Shown one piece after another: positions 43,501-52,502 of a DNA stretch of 64,000 nt (position 1 is the first letter of the stretch; each line of letters opens with the position of its first letter). The stretch lies in contig NZ_FOGD01000014.1 of NCBI RefSeq assembly GCF_900111115.1, forward strand, positions 1-64,000, given 5' to 3'. The notes under the pieces were generated by a model that worked only from the letters and a program-made list of their open reading frames with translations, made no database searches and was not told the DNA's origin. Origin of the DNA: Giesbergeria anulus. Its GTDB lineage: Bacteria; Pseudomonadota; Gammaproteobacteria; Burkholderiales; Burkholderiaceae_C. Position numbers and translations under genes: made by a program.

Positions 43501-45714
43501 ATGACCGCACGCACCACCATCCACCGCCTGCAAGTGGCCCAGAGCCTGCAACGCTTTATTGACGAACAGGTGCTGCCCGGCACCGGCATCGACAGCGCCG
43601 CCTTCTGGCAAGGTTTTGATGCCATCGTGGGCGATTTGGCACCGCGCAACATCGCCCTGTTGGCCGAGCGTGACCGCCTGCAAGCCGAACTGGACAAGTG
43701 GCACACCGCCCACCCCGGCCCAATCACCGACATGGTGGCCTACCGCCAGTTTTTGGAAACCATTGGCTACTTGGTGCCCCAGCCCGCCACAACTCCCGCT
43801 AGCACCAGCAATGTCGATGACGAACTGGCTATTCAGGCTGGCCCGCAACTGGTGGTGCCTGTGCTCAACGCCCGCTATGCCCTTAATGCCGCCAATGCGC
43901 GCTGGGGCAGCCTGTACGATGCCCTGTATGGCACCGATGCCATCCCCGAAACCGACGGTGCCGAAAAAGGCCAAGGTTACAACCCCGTGCGCGGTGCCAA
44001 GGTCATTGCCTTTGCCCGCAATGTGCTCGATCAAGCTGCGCCGCTGGCCGCTGGCTCACACCAAGACTCGACTGGCTACCGCATTGAAGGCGGCCAACTG
44101 GTAGTGGCCCTGAAAGACGGCAGCACCACCGGCCTGCAAGACGCAGCCCAACTGGTAGGCTTCCAAGGCGATGCAGCAGCTCCTAGCTCTGTGCTGCTGG
44201 TACACAACGGCCTGCATCTGGACATCATCATCAACCGCGCTACCCCGATTGGCCAATCGGATGCCGCTGGTGTGGCCGATGTGGTGCTGGAAGCAGCGCT
44301 GTCCACCATTCTCGACCTCGAAGACTCAGTAGCCGCCGTGGATGCCGACGACAAGGTGCTGGGCTACAGCAACTGGCTGGGCATCCTCAAGGGCACGCTG
44401 GTCGAATCATTTGACAAGGGTGGCAAAACCCTGACGCGCGGCCTCAACCCCGACCGCCTCTACACCGCGCCCCAAGGCGGCGAAGTGCGCCTGCATGGCC
44501 GCTCTTTGATGTTTGTGCGCAACGTCGGCCACCTGATGACCAATCCGGCCATCTTGTACACCACCGCCGATGGTAGCGTGAAAGAGATCCCTGAAGGCAT
44601 CATGGATGCCGTGGTCACCACCACCATTGCCCTGCACGACCTGCAAGGCCACGGCGCTAACGGTATCCGCAACAGCCGCAAGGGCAGCGTGTATATCGTC
44701 AAGCCCAAGATGCACGGCCCGGCGGAAGTCGCCTTTGCCGCTGATTTGTTTAGCCGCGTGGAGCAGCTACTGGGCCTGCCCGACAGCACCGTCAAGCTGG
44801 GCATCATGGACGAAGAGCGTCGCACCAGCGTCAACCTGAAGGCGTGTATTGCTGCTGCTGCCAGCCGCATTGCCTTTATCAACACTGGCTTCTTGGATCG
44901 CACCGGCGACGAAATGCACACTGCCATGCTAGCTGGCCCGATGATTCGCAAGGGCGACATGAAGACCAGCGCTTGGATTCAGTCTTACGAGCGCAGCAAC
45001 GTGCTGGTGGGCCTGACCATGGGCCTGCGCGGCAAGGCACAAATCGGCAAGGGAATGTGGGCCATGCCCGACCTGATGGCCGCCATGCTGGAGCAAAAAA
45101 TTGTCCATCCCAAGGCCGGTGCCAACACCGCTTGGGTGCCCAGCCCCACTGGCGCGACGCTGCACGCGCTGCACTACCACCAAGTCAAGGTGGCCGACAT
45201 CCAAATCGAACTGGAAAAAACCAGCGCCGATACCGTGCGCGACGACCTGTTGACCGGCCTGCTCACCATTCCCGTCAGCAGCAACCCCAACTGGTCTGAT
45301 ACCGAGAAGCAGCAAGAGCTGGACAACAACATCCAAGGCATTTTGGGCTATGTGGTGCGCTGGGTGGATCAAGGCGTGGGCTGCTCCAAGGTGCCCGACA
45401 TCAACGACATCGGCCTGATGGAAGACCGCGCCACGCTGCGCATCTCTAGCCAGCATGTCGCCAACTGGCTGCACCACGGCATCGTCACCGAAGAACAAGT
45501 GCGCGCCACCTTTGAACGCATGGCCGCTAAGGTGGACAAGCAAAACGCCGGTGATGCGCTCTACCAACCGATGGCCGGCCACTTTGATACCTCGATGGCC
45601 TACCAAGCAGCACTGGATTTGGTGTTCAAGGGCAAAGAGCAACCCAGCGGCTACACCGAACCGTTGCTGCACGCTTGGCGCTTGAAGGTCAAGGCGGCCC
45701 AGCGCAGTGCCTAA
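43501..45714 (+). CDS. glcB: Malate synthase G
   Basis: 737 residues, the length of isoform G. It condenses glyoxylate and acetyl-CoA to malate in the glyoxylate bypass. I chose the ATG at 43501 ([23 protein letters not shown]); the frame is open 24 codons earlier. Visible family blocks: [49 protein letters not shown] and [17 protein letters not shown]. It stands alone between its probable LysR regulator and a terminator. Confidence 0.96.
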   Translation: MTARTTIHRLQVAQSLQRFIDEQVLPGTGIDSAAFWQGFDAIVGDLAPRNIALLAERDRLQAELDKWHTAHPGPITDMVAYRQFLETIGYLVPQPATTPASTSNVDDELAIQAGPQLVVPVLNARYALNAANARWGSLYDALYGTDAIPETDGAEKGQGYNPVRGAKVIAFARNVLDQAAPLAAGSHQDSTGYRIEGGQLVVALKDGSTTGLQDAAQLVGFQGDAAAPSSVLLVHNGLHLDIIINRATPIGQSDAAGVADVVLEAALSTILDLEDSVAAVDADDKVLGYSNWLGILKGTLVESFDKGGKTLTRGLNPDRLYTAPQGGEVRLHGRSLMFVRNVGHLMTNPAILYTTADGSVKEIPEGIMDAVVTTTIALHDLQGHGANGIRNSRKGSVYIVKPKMHGPAEVAFAADLFSRVEQLLGLPDSTVKLGIMDEERRTSVNLKACIAAAASRIAFINTGFLDRTGDEMHTAMLAGPMIRKGDMKTSAWIQSYERSNVLVGLTMGLRGKAQIGKGMWAMPDLMAAMLEQKIVHPKAGANTAWVPSPTGATLHALHYHQVKVADIQIELEKTSADTVRDDLLTGLLTIPVSSNPNWSDTEKQQELDNNIQGILGYVVRWVDQGVGCSKVPDINDIGLMEDRATLRISSQHVANWLHHGIVTEEQVRATFERMAAKVDKQNAGDALYQPMAGHFDTSMAYQAALDLVFKGKEQPSGYTEPLLHAWRLKVKAAQRSA

Positions 45715-45739
45715 AGCCTGACAGCAGCCTTGGAGCCAG

Positions 45740-45772
45740 AAAAGCGGTGCCTTTGGGTGCCGCTTTTTTTTC
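45740..45772 (+). terminator. Intrinsic terminator after glcB
   Basis: AAAAGCGG and CCGCTTTT pair around a 12-nt loop and run into a tract of T. It lies 25 bp past the glcB stop. Confidence 0.88.
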
Positions 45773-45828
45773 ACGACTACCGCAACGGGCACTACACTGT
45801 TTGCACAAAACAGCAGTGAAAGCCCACC

Positions 45829-46242
45829 ATGCCCAACGGACTCCCCGGAAAAGACGATCCCCTGTTTCAATGGTCACGGCGCATCACCCGCTCTCTAGCC
45901 GATCTGGACGCCCGCATTGCGCGACTGGCACTGTTTCTGGATCTCTCACTGGAGAGTGAAAGTGTGATGCAGCAGGTGATCGACCGCAGCCACCCGCTGT
46001 TCCAACGCTACCAGCACAACCCCAATGTGCCCCTTGCCGACGACCACGGACGCGAGCGCCACAGCCTAGAAGAGTTGCGCGGCCTGTTGGTGGTGCGCTG
46101 CAACATGATGGCTAATATGCTGAATGAATTTGGGCTGGAGTTAAGCACTCAAATTGCTTCTGCCGCCGAAGATCACATGGAACGCGTGGGCTTCAAGCCC
46201 GGCGCTGACGGCTTTACCCTGCTACCACGGCGCAAGCCATAA
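45829..46242 (+). CDS. Conserved hypothetical protein
   Basis: 137 residues, soluble and helical: FQWSRRITRSLADLDARIARLALFLDL, VIDRSHPLFQRYQ, RHSLEELRGLLVVRCNMMANMLNEFG. No signal peptide or known motif. It lies 12 bp before the SSB-like gene on the same strand, so the two are probably one unit. I do not recognise it; the well-behaved composition and position support a real gene. Confidence 0.6.
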   Translation: MPNGLPGKDDPLFQWSRRITRSLADLDARIARLALFLDLSLESESVMQQVIDRSHPLFQRYQHNPNVPLADDHGRERHSLEELRGLLVVRCNMMANMLNEFGLELSTQIASAAEDHMERVGFKPGADGFTLLPRRKP

Positions 46243-46254
46243 ACCTGATCATTC

Positions 46255-46659
46255 ATGATAGATGCCCTGATCCAAGGCCGTATCCACGGCCAACCCACCC
46301 AACGCAACGGCAAAAACGGCAAGCCCTTTGCGCTGGCCAAAGTGCGCGCCCCAACCACCGACGGAGAATCCCAGTTTGTCAGCGTCATTGCCTTTGATGA
46401 TGCTCCAGTCACCGCCCTGTTGGGGCTGGGCGATGGCGATGCCGTGGCCGTGGCCGGAACGCTCAAGGTAGGCACTTGGCAAGACCGAGAAGGTGCCCAC
46501 CGCCCGTCGTTGGACTTGGTGGCCCACCAAGTGTTGAGCCTGTATGCCGTGCGCCACAAACGTACCGCCAGCCAAGGTGAGGCCCCTGCTGCACCACGCC
46601 CGGCACCCACACGGCCCCAGCACGATCATGGCGGCATGGATGGCGAGATACCGTTCTGA
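46255..46659 (+). CDS. Single-stranded DNA-binding protein-like (OB fold)
   Basis: 134 residues. The N-terminal ~100 residues read as an SSB OB fold: MIDALIQGRIHGQPTQRNGKNGKPFALAKVRA, then FVSVIAFDDAPVTALLGLGDGDAVAVAGTLKVG. A Pro/Ala/Gln-rich linker leads to the tail GGMDGEIPF, which resembles the acidic SSB tip but is less acidic than the usual DDDIPF. It is shorter and more divergent than a housekeeping SSB and is probably a second, accessory SSB. It follows the hypothetical gene closely and ends before a bidirectional terminator. Confidence 0.8.
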   Translation: MIDALIQGRIHGQPTQRNGKNGKPFALAKVRAPTTDGESQFVSVIAFDDAPVTALLGLGDGDAVAVAGTLKVGTWQDREGAHRPSLDLVAHQVLSLYAVRHKRTASQGEAPAAPRPAPTRPQHDHGGMDGEIPF

Positions 46660-46695
46660 GCCTTTTTAGAACGCTCACACCAATCAACAGGCAAC

Positions 46696-46729
46696 AAAAA
46701 ACCCGCTACCAAACGGATAGCGGGTTTTT
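46696..46729. terminator. Bidirectional terminator between the SSB-like gene and tRNA-Phe
   Basis: AAAAACCCGCTA (46697-46708) and TAGCGGGTTTTT (46718-46729) form a 12-bp stem with a 9-nt loop, with A/T runs on both sides. It serves the SSB-like gene on plus and tRNA-Phe on minus. Confidence 0.88.
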
Positions 46730-46734
46730 ATAAC

Positions 46735-46810
46735 TGGTGGCCTGGGACGGAATCGAACCGCCGACACAAGGATTTTCAATCCTCTGCTCTACCGACTGAG
46801 CTACCGGGCC
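46735..46810 (-). tRNA. tRNA-Phe (GAA)
   Basis: On the minus strand a cloverleaf with encoded CCA: D-arm GCTCAGTCGGTAGAGC, anticodon arm GAGGA-TTGAAAA-TCCTT with anticodon GAA, and T-arm GGTTCGATTCC. The acceptor strands GGCCCGG and CCAGGCC leave a C-A mismatch at position 5:68, where betaproteobacterial tRNA-Phe usually has a pair. Confidence 0.95.
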
Positions 46811-46865
46811 TAAGCCTTGAATTATAGCAGCAGAATTGCAAACCTCTGCCAAGGTCTCTGCAAAT

Positions 46866-47543
46866 TTAATTGCGTTTACTGCGCCCCAAGTCTACGCCGA
46901 GTTGGCGCAGCTTGCGGTATAGGTGGGTACGCTCTAAGCCGGTTTTTTCGGCCACACGGGTCATAGAGCCACCCTCGCGGGCCAGATGGAACTCAAAATA
47001 GGCTTTTTCAAAGCCATCACGCGCCTCGCGCAAGGGCCGGTCTAAATCAAAATCTTGGTGCGATACGGGCAATTCTGCCACCCCCTCCCCTGCAAGGCTG
47101 GTAGCCAAGGCACCAGCTTGGGGCTGGGCCAGCGCAGACGCCGACACCACCGCTGCGGCGGTTTGTGTGGCACGAGCTTGGCTGCGGGCCAACCCCGCCT
47201 CTACCGCTTTGAGCAGCTTTTGCAAGGTGATGGGCTTTTCGAGAAACGAAAAAGCACCAATGCGCGTAGCCTCCACTGCCGTGTCGATGGTGGCATGGCC
47301 ACTCATCATGATGACCGGCATGGTCAATAGACCACTGGCCGCCCACTCTTTGAGCAAGGTAACGCCATCAGTGTCGGGCATCCAGATGTCTAGCAACACC
47401 AGGTCGTACGGCCCCACGGCACGCGCTGCACGGGCCTGGGTGGCGTTTTCGGCCAAATCCACGCTGTGCCCCTCATCGTTGAGGATTTCTGACAGCAAAT
47501 CACGGATGCCGTGCTCGTCATCGACCACCAAAATATTTGCCAT
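46866..47543 (-). CDS. Response regulator with Fis-type HTH, NtrX-like but without the AAA+ domain
   Basis: 225 residues from the ATG at 47543 (MANILVVDDEHGIRDLLSEIL, GGAAGG site upstream). Receiver domain with the acidic pair VVDDEH and the phospho-aspartate LVLLDIWMPD; then an Ala/Gln-rich linker; then a Fis-type HTH (GSMTRVAEKTGLERTHLYRKLRQLGVDLG). It has no ATPase region, so it cannot act as a classical sigma-54 activator despite the NtrX-type HTH. It follows the NtrY-like kinase by about 40 bp and is surely its partner. Confidence 0.9.
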   Translation of the reverse strand: MANILVVDDEHGIRDLLSEILNDEGHSVDLAENATQARAARAVGPYDLVLLDIWMPDTDGVTLLKEWAASGLLTMPVIMMSGHATIDTAVEATRIGAFSFLEKPITLQKLLKAVEAGLARSQARATQTAAAVVSASALAQPQAGALATSLAGEGVAELPVSHQDFDLDRPLREARDGFEKAYFEFHLAREGGSMTRVAEKTGLERTHLYRKLRQLGVDLGRSKRN

Positions 47544-47584
47544 GTATGTGAAACACCTTCCAACTGCGGTACACGGTGCTGCCG

Positions 47585-49855
47585 TCACAAAGCCAGCGCG
47601 TGTTCAGAAACGAATGATAGCGACACTTGCGCCCCTAGTACGACATCGCCATCAAGCCGGTTGGCCAGTTCGATGCGGGCACCATGCTCGTCGGCAATTT
47701 TTTTAACGACGGCCAAGCCCAAGCCGGTGCCACGGGCCTTGGTGGTAACGTAAGGCTCAAAAGCACGCTGCAAAATATGCGCCGGAAAACCACCGCCATA
47801 GTCACTCACCACCAGCCGCACGCGCCGGGCGCTGCGGCTCCAGTGCGTGCTGATGCAAACTGCGGGCAGGGGGGCCTGCGGATCGGTGCGGGCCTGCTCG
47901 GTGGCATCTTGGGCATTTTGCAACAGATTGTGGATGACTTGGCGCAGCTGCTGGGCATCACCGGCAATTTCTGGGCATTGCGGGTCTAATTGCACCTGTA
48001 CCGGCACCCTAGCATGGTCTGCTTCATACAGGTGGAGCACGTCTGTGACCAAGGCATTGAGTTGCAAGGGTTGCAATTGTGCCGCTGGCAGGCGGGCATA
48101 GTCCCGAAACTCATTGACCAGCCGCAACATGGCATCGACCTGTTGCACGATAGTGCGTACCGATTTGGTCAGCAGGGCCTGCTCGGTAGCGGGCAATTTG
48201 CCCGAGAGTTTCATCTCCAGCCGCTCCGCTGACAACTGGATGGGCGTCAGCGGGTTCTTAATCTCGTGGGCCAAACGCCGCGCGACATCGCCCCACGCCT
48301 GCACGCGCTGGGCTGACACAATCTCAGAAATATCATCAAACACCAGTAGGCGCGCGGCGTCAGGCAACTCCGCGCCACGGGCCACCAGACTGGTGGCATG
48401 GTGGCCGGTGCCACTCGGAAAGGCGTGTAGTTCAAAGGCATGCTCCCAATGGTCGGGGCCATGCTCGTCGCGGTGCTCTACAAAGGCAGCAAATTGTTGC
48501 TGCACCTCGGCGGCAAAATTCTCCAGTCCCGGCACTTGGGCCAAGGGCCGCTCTCGGTAGGCAGCCAACGGGGCGCGCAAAATGCGCGTGGCGCTGGGGT
48601 TGGAAGAGCGGATGCCGCCTTGCGCATCGAGCACCACCACCCCAGCGGTTAAGTTGTCCAAAATGGTTTGCAGACGCGCCCGTGCCGTATCCAAGGCCCC
48701 CATGCTGTGCTCTGCCGTTTCGCGGGCATCGGCCAGTTGCTGCGTCATCAGGGCAAAAGAGCGGGTGAGGCCATCGAGTTCATCCTTGCCTTGCAGCACT
48801 GCCTTGGGGCGCAGGTTGCCAGCAGCCACTTCGCGCACGCCTTCGGCCAGCACCAGCAGGGGTCGGGCCAATTGGTTGCCCAGCAAAATGGCCAGCAGCA
48901 AGGCAGTAAACACCGCCAAAAACAAACTCAAGGTGAGGGTGCCGATATACATACGGCGCAGGCCCTCGCGCGCCAAGGCCCGCTCTTGGTATTCGCGGTT
49001 GGCCTCTTGCACGGCCAAGGCATTAGCCAGCAGCACCGGAGCCAATGGCACCGTGACCTGCAAAAAACGCTGTTCGGCCAACAAGCCAACGCTGGCGCTG
49101 TTGACCAAGGCAATGGCCTTGATGCGCACCTCGCGCCGCGCAGGGGAGTCAGGCAACTCGTCCAATCCTTCAATCTGTGCCAGCACGCGCTGCTCGCGCA
49201 CGGTGCGCAACTGCTGTGCCGATAAACGCTCCGGATGCAACTGAAAACTCGTTGGCCCGGCACTGGCGAGCAACTGCCCAGAACCCGTCCAGAGCAGGAC
49301 ATCGGTAGCCCCCAGCTCATCGCGGATACGCTCTAGCACCAACCCCGCCGCTGCCACCGGCACTTGGGCCACTTGGGCACTGGCATTGCGTACCCGGGTG
49401 GCGGCTTCACTCACTTGGGTATCGAGCGTGGCACGCGCCAAACTAACGCCCGCCGCCAGCGCACCTTCTACCTTAACGTCAAACCAACTCTCAATAGAGC
49501 GCGAGACAAACTGGTACGACACCACATAAATCAATACGCCCGGTGCCAGCCCGACCAAGGCAAAAATGGCAGCCAGCTTGACCAGCAACCGGCTACCAAA
49601 ACGCCCCCGGCGCAATCGGGCTACCAAACGCCATACCACCCACACCAGCAGACCCAGCAGGAACAAGGCCACAGCCACGTTGGTGCCAAACAGCCAAACA
49701 TAGTTGCGCTCGTAGAGCATCCGGTTGTTCGTGGCCAATAGCAGCAAAAATAGCAACAGCAGCCCAATGCCCACCATCACCACCGTACCCACACCCAGCA
49801 CCCAGCGCACAGCGCGCGATTTGGTATTCACATCCAACTGAAAAGGGATATTCAT
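47585..49855 (-). CDS. NtrY-like membrane sensor histidine kinase
   Basis: 756 residues from the ATG at 49855 (MNIPFQLDVNTKSRAVRW). Membrane helices lie near residues 20-40, 55-75 and 85-110, followed by a long extracytoplasmic region, another helix near residue 330 and HAMP. A PAS-like part comes next (ILDNLTAGVVVLDAQGGIRSSN), then HisKA with HEIKNPLTPIQLSAERLEM and an ATPase domain with DYGGGFP and GTGLGLAVVKKIADEHG. It phosphorylates the adjacent response regulator. The ligand is unknown. It overlaps the DUF4390 gene end by 4 bp. Confidence 0.92.
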   Translation of the reverse strand: MNIPFQLDVNTKSRAVRWVLGVGTVVMVGIGLLLLFLLLLATNNRMLYERNYVWLFGTNVAVALFLLGLLVWVVWRLVARLRRGRFGSRLLVKLAAIFALVGLAPGVLIYVVSYQFVSRSIESWFDVKVEGALAAGVSLARATLDTQVSEAATRVRNASAQVAQVPVAAAGLVLERIRDELGATDVLLWTGSGQLLASAGPTSFQLHPERLSAQQLRTVREQRVLAQIEGLDELPDSPARREVRIKAIALVNSASVGLLAEQRFLQVTVPLAPVLLANALAVQEANREYQERALAREGLRRMYIGTLTLSLFLAVFTALLLAILLGNQLARPLLVLAEGVREVAAGNLRPKAVLQGKDELDGLTRSFALMTQQLADARETAEHSMGALDTARARLQTILDNLTAGVVVLDAQGGIRSSNPSATRILRAPLAAYRERPLAQVPGLENFAAEVQQQFAAFVEHRDEHGPDHWEHAFELHAFPSGTGHHATSLVARGAELPDAARLLVFDDISEIVSAQRVQAWGDVARRLAHEIKNPLTPIQLSAERLEMKLSGKLPATEQALLTKSVRTIVQQVDAMLRLVNEFRDYARLPAAQLQPLQLNALVTDVLHLYEADHARVPVQVQLDPQCPEIAGDAQQLRQVIHNLLQNAQDATEQARTDPQAPLPAVCISTHWSRSARRVRLVVSDYGGGFPAHILQRAFEPYVTTKARGTGLGLAVVKKIADEHGARIELANRLDGDVVLGAQVSLSFVSEHALAL

Positions 49856-50472
49856 GGTGCTGGCTCCCAACGCACCCGCTGGCTGCCCTGCAAGGCCAAG
49901 CTCCAACTGGAGCGCCCAAAGACGCCCACTTGCAAGGTACGCGGCAATTGGGCGCTGTCTAAACGAAAGCGTAGTTGCACGTTGTAGTGCGCGCCCAGTT
50001 CCAGTGCAGGGGCGTCGGCAATCTTCCACTGGGCCATGCGCTTCATCACCGCCAAAGCGTCTTCTAGGCTGTCGTAGTTTTGTCCGGGCACCACGCCCAA
50101 CCCACTGTGGTCAATCGGTGACGGCGATATAGCCAGCCGCCAGCGGCGCGTCAGGGGTTGGTAGCTCAGGCGCATATAGCGCATGGTCTGCGCCACCGTT
50201 TGCGCCGACCAATACCAACGCTCGCGCAGCACTTGGGCCTCGGCCACAAAAAACAGCGGGATACCTTGGTGCAGAGCATCCTCTACCGCCACCGGCAACT
50301 CCAGCGCCAATACGGTGCTCAGGTGCAATCCCTCAGCACTGCTGTGCAAGCGCAATTCCAGCGGCTCAGTAGCTACCTCCGCACGTAGCGGCAGCGGCGA
50401 CGACAGCACGCAGCATAACCAAGCCCAAAGCAGGCACCAGCCCCAACGCGATACTGGGTAGTGTGCAAACAC
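49852..50472 (-). CDS. DUF4390 domain-containing protein
   Basis: 206 residues from a GTG at 50472, 4 bp past the rsmB stop, which opens a signal peptide (FAHYPVSRWGWCLLWAWLCCVLSSPLPLRAE); the in-frame ATGs at 50526 and 50517 would overlap rsmB. The DUF4390 body is seen in LELRLHSSAEGLHLSTVLALELPVAVEDAL, GIPLFFVAEAQVLRERWYW and RWRLAISPSPIDHSGLG. It is secreted or anchored at the periplasmic face; function unknown. It consistently sits between rsmB and the NtrY-like kinase in this group of bacteria, hinting at a part in that signalling pathway. Confidence 0.82.
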   Translation of the reverse strand: MFAHYPVSRWGWCLLWAWLCCVLSSPLPLRAEVATEPLELRLHSSAEGLHLSTVLALELPVAVEDALHQGIPLFFVAEAQVLRERWYWSAQTVAQTMRYMRLSYQPLTRRWRLAISPSPIDHSGLGVVPGQNYDSLEDALAVMKRMAQWKIADAPALELGAHYNVQLRFRLDSAQLPRTLQVGVFGRSSWSLALQGSQRVRWEPAP

Positions 50473-50476
50473 GTTC

Positions 50477-51889
50477 TTAAGCTGGGGCTTTTTGTAGCAG
50501 GGCGTAAAAGAATCCATCGTGTTCACCGTCTGGACTGTCCATCACCACGCGCCCCGCCGCATCGACTCCGGGCAACAAATGTCCGGGCGAGGGCAAATGG
50601 CGCGCGGTACTCTGGCGCGCCAAAAACGCCTGCACTTGCCCAGCGCCCTCGGCGCGGAATACAGAACAGGTGCAATAGAGCAAGCGCCCCCCCGGTTGCA
50701 GCAGCGGCCAGAGGGTATCGAGCAACCGCGCCTGAATCTGCGCCAGTTGAGCAATATCGCTCTCGCGGCGCAGCCAAGGCACATCCGGATGGCGGCGCAC
50801 AATGCCAGAGGCCGTGCAAGGTGCATCGAGCAAAATAGCATCAAACAAAGCCCCTGCACATTGCTGCTGCCACCAATCTTGCGGGTGGCTGGCATCGGCC
50901 ACCAGCACTTGTGCCTGCAAGCCTAGGCGCTCTAACGTGCCATGGATGCGCTGGGCACGCTGGGCATCAATTTCCAGTGCCGTGACCTGCAAGGGTGCCC
51001 CAGTACCCGCATATTCGAGCAAATGGGCCGTTTTGCCACCGGGGGCGGCACAGGCATCCAAGACCCGCAACGGTCGCGATAAGTCCATGCCCGCCAACAA
51101 CAGCGGTGCGGCTTGCTGCGCCGCCGCATCTTGCACCGACACCCAGCCCTCAGCAAAGCCGGGCAACATTTGCACCGGCACTGCGCGCTGCAAAATCAGG
51201 CCCGCCTCACCCACCGCCACTGCGGCAATGCCCACAGCCTCCAGCGCCTGCTGGTATTGGAGCAAACTATTTTTTTGTTGATTAACGCGCAGCACCATCG
51301 GAGCTTGCTGGCGGTTGGCCTGCAATACCTGCTGCCAGTGCTGCGGATGGTCTTGGCGCAGGCGTTGCACCCACCAGTGCGGGTGGTTCCAGCGCGCCTG
51401 CACATCATCGCCCACCGCTTGGAGCAAGCTGGCCGATTCACGCAAAAAACGGCGCAGGCAGGCGTTCAAAAACCCAGCTTGGGCACGCGTTCCTGTATCT
51501 TGCTTGGCGGCCTCCACGGTTTGGTTGACCAGCGTAAACGGCTCATACAGCGCTTGCTCTGGATCACAGCACAGGGCCAGCGCCACACACAATAGGGCAT
51601 CTACCGCCGGTGCCGGTTTGCGCGGTGCCAACGCCCGTGCCAACGCTTGAGCACAACCCAAATGGCGCAGCACCTGAAACAGCAACGCCTGTACCCCAGG
51701 GCGCAGAGCCGGGGCCACGGCCTCCAACACTACAGTGCCAGAGCGCCCTTGGCGAATACCCTGCAAAGCCAGCGCAACAGCATGCAACTGCCGAGACAAA
51801 GCCACGCCCTGCGCTGGCATAGTGGCCTCAACAGCCAGCGCTGCCGTGGATTGCACCGCCGAGACGGAACGAGATGCTGATTTTTTCAT
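50477..51889 (-). CDS. rsmB: 16S rRNA (cytosine-967-C5)-methyltransferase RsmB
   Basis: 470 residues. An N-terminal NusB-like RNA-binding domain (about 25-165) precedes the methyltransferase. The SAM motif is VLDACAAPGGKTAHLLEYAG, and the two catalytic cysteines are in LDAPCTASGIVRRHPD and LLYCTCSVFRAEG. It methylates C967 of 16S rRNA. Its ATG overlaps the stop of the upstream LemA-like gene by 4 bp. Confidence 0.96.
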   Translation of the reverse strand: MKKSASRSVSAVQSTAALAVEATMPAQGVALSRQLHAVALALQGIRQGRSGTVVLEAVAPALRPGVQALLFQVLRHLGCAQALARALAPRKPAPAVDALLCVALALCCDPEQALYEPFTLVNQTVEAAKQDTGTRAQAGFLNACLRRFLRESASLLQAVGDDVQARWNHPHWWVQRLRQDHPQHWQQVLQANRQQAPMVLRVNQQKNSLLQYQQALEAVGIAAVAVGEAGLILQRAVPVQMLPGFAEGWVSVQDAAAQQAAPLLLAGMDLSRPLRVLDACAAPGGKTAHLLEYAGTGAPLQVTALEIDAQRAQRIHGTLERLGLQAQVLVADASHPQDWWQQQCAGALFDAILLDAPCTASGIVRRHPDVPWLRRESDIAQLAQIQARLLDTLWPLLQPGGRLLYCTCSVFRAEGAGQVQAFLARQSTARHLPSPGHLLPGVDAAGRVVMDSPDGEHDGFFYALLQKAPA

Positions 51890-52413
51890 AAGGGTACTGC
51901 GGCCTTGAAACCAAAAAAACGTGCCAATATGGAGGCAGGAAACTGCGTGATGGCCTCGTTATACTGTGCCACGGCATGGTTAAACTGCTCTGTAGCCAGT
52001 GCATTTTGCTGGCGCTGTTGCTCCCAGCGCTGCGCCCACGGCACCCAGATGTCAGAGGGCACATCCGGGCCTGCCAGCAATGCGGCCCAAGTAGCATCCA
52101 GCGCTTGGCGCGCGACCAGCAACTCTGCCGCTACCTCCGGCTGCAAGGGCCGCGCACGGGCCACAGCCAAACAAGCAGCAAAACGGTTCATGGCGGCCAG
52201 CCATTCGCGCCTGCCAGCCACCATCACCCACCCCGCCGTGACTTGAGCGGCATCACACTCACCCAACATAGCCAGCAAGCGCACCCAGTGCACATCCAAC
52301 CCACCAAACGCCTGTAAGGCCGCCGAACGCAAACGCATGATGCGGTGATAAGCCCCCACGGCCCAAAACACCATGATGGCCAAAACACCCCAGAAAACAG
52401 ACGAAGACAACAT
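51886..52413 (-). CDS. LemA-like membrane-anchored protein
   Basis: 175 residues from the ATG at 52413. One N-terminal membrane helix (SSVFWGVLAIMVFWAVGAYHRIMRLRSAAL) is followed by a long helical bundle, and the C-terminus EQFNHAVAQYNEAITQFPASILARFFGFKAA matches the LemA family end (YN-AI-FP-GF). LemA proteins are membrane-anchored coiled-coil proteins of poorly known function. The middle is divergent from typical LemA. It is translationally coupled to rsmB. Confidence 0.7.
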   Translation of the reverse strand: MLSSSVFWGVLAIMVFWAVGAYHRIMRLRSAALQAFGGLDVHWVRLLAMLGECDAAQVTAGWVMVAGRREWLAAMNRFAACLAVARARPLQPEVAAELLVARQALDATWAALLAGPDVPSDIWVPWAQRWEQQRQQNALATEQFNHAVAQYNEAITQFPASILARFFGFKAAVPL

Positions 52414-52434
52414 ACAGCTTTTGCTTGGCACCAG

Positions 52435-52476
52435 AAAAAAGCTCCCGGCCCATTGCTTGCGCAACAGACCGGGAGC
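52435..52476 (-). terminator. Intrinsic terminator after rpoC
   Basis: On the minus strand GCTCCCGG and CCGGGAGC flank a ~20-nt loop and are followed by six T. It ends the ribosomal-protein/RNA-polymerase operon and overlaps the start region of the LemA-like gene upstream sequence. Confidence 0.82.
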
Positions 52477-52502
52477 CGGCAGTCACAGGCTACAGCCGAT
52501 GA

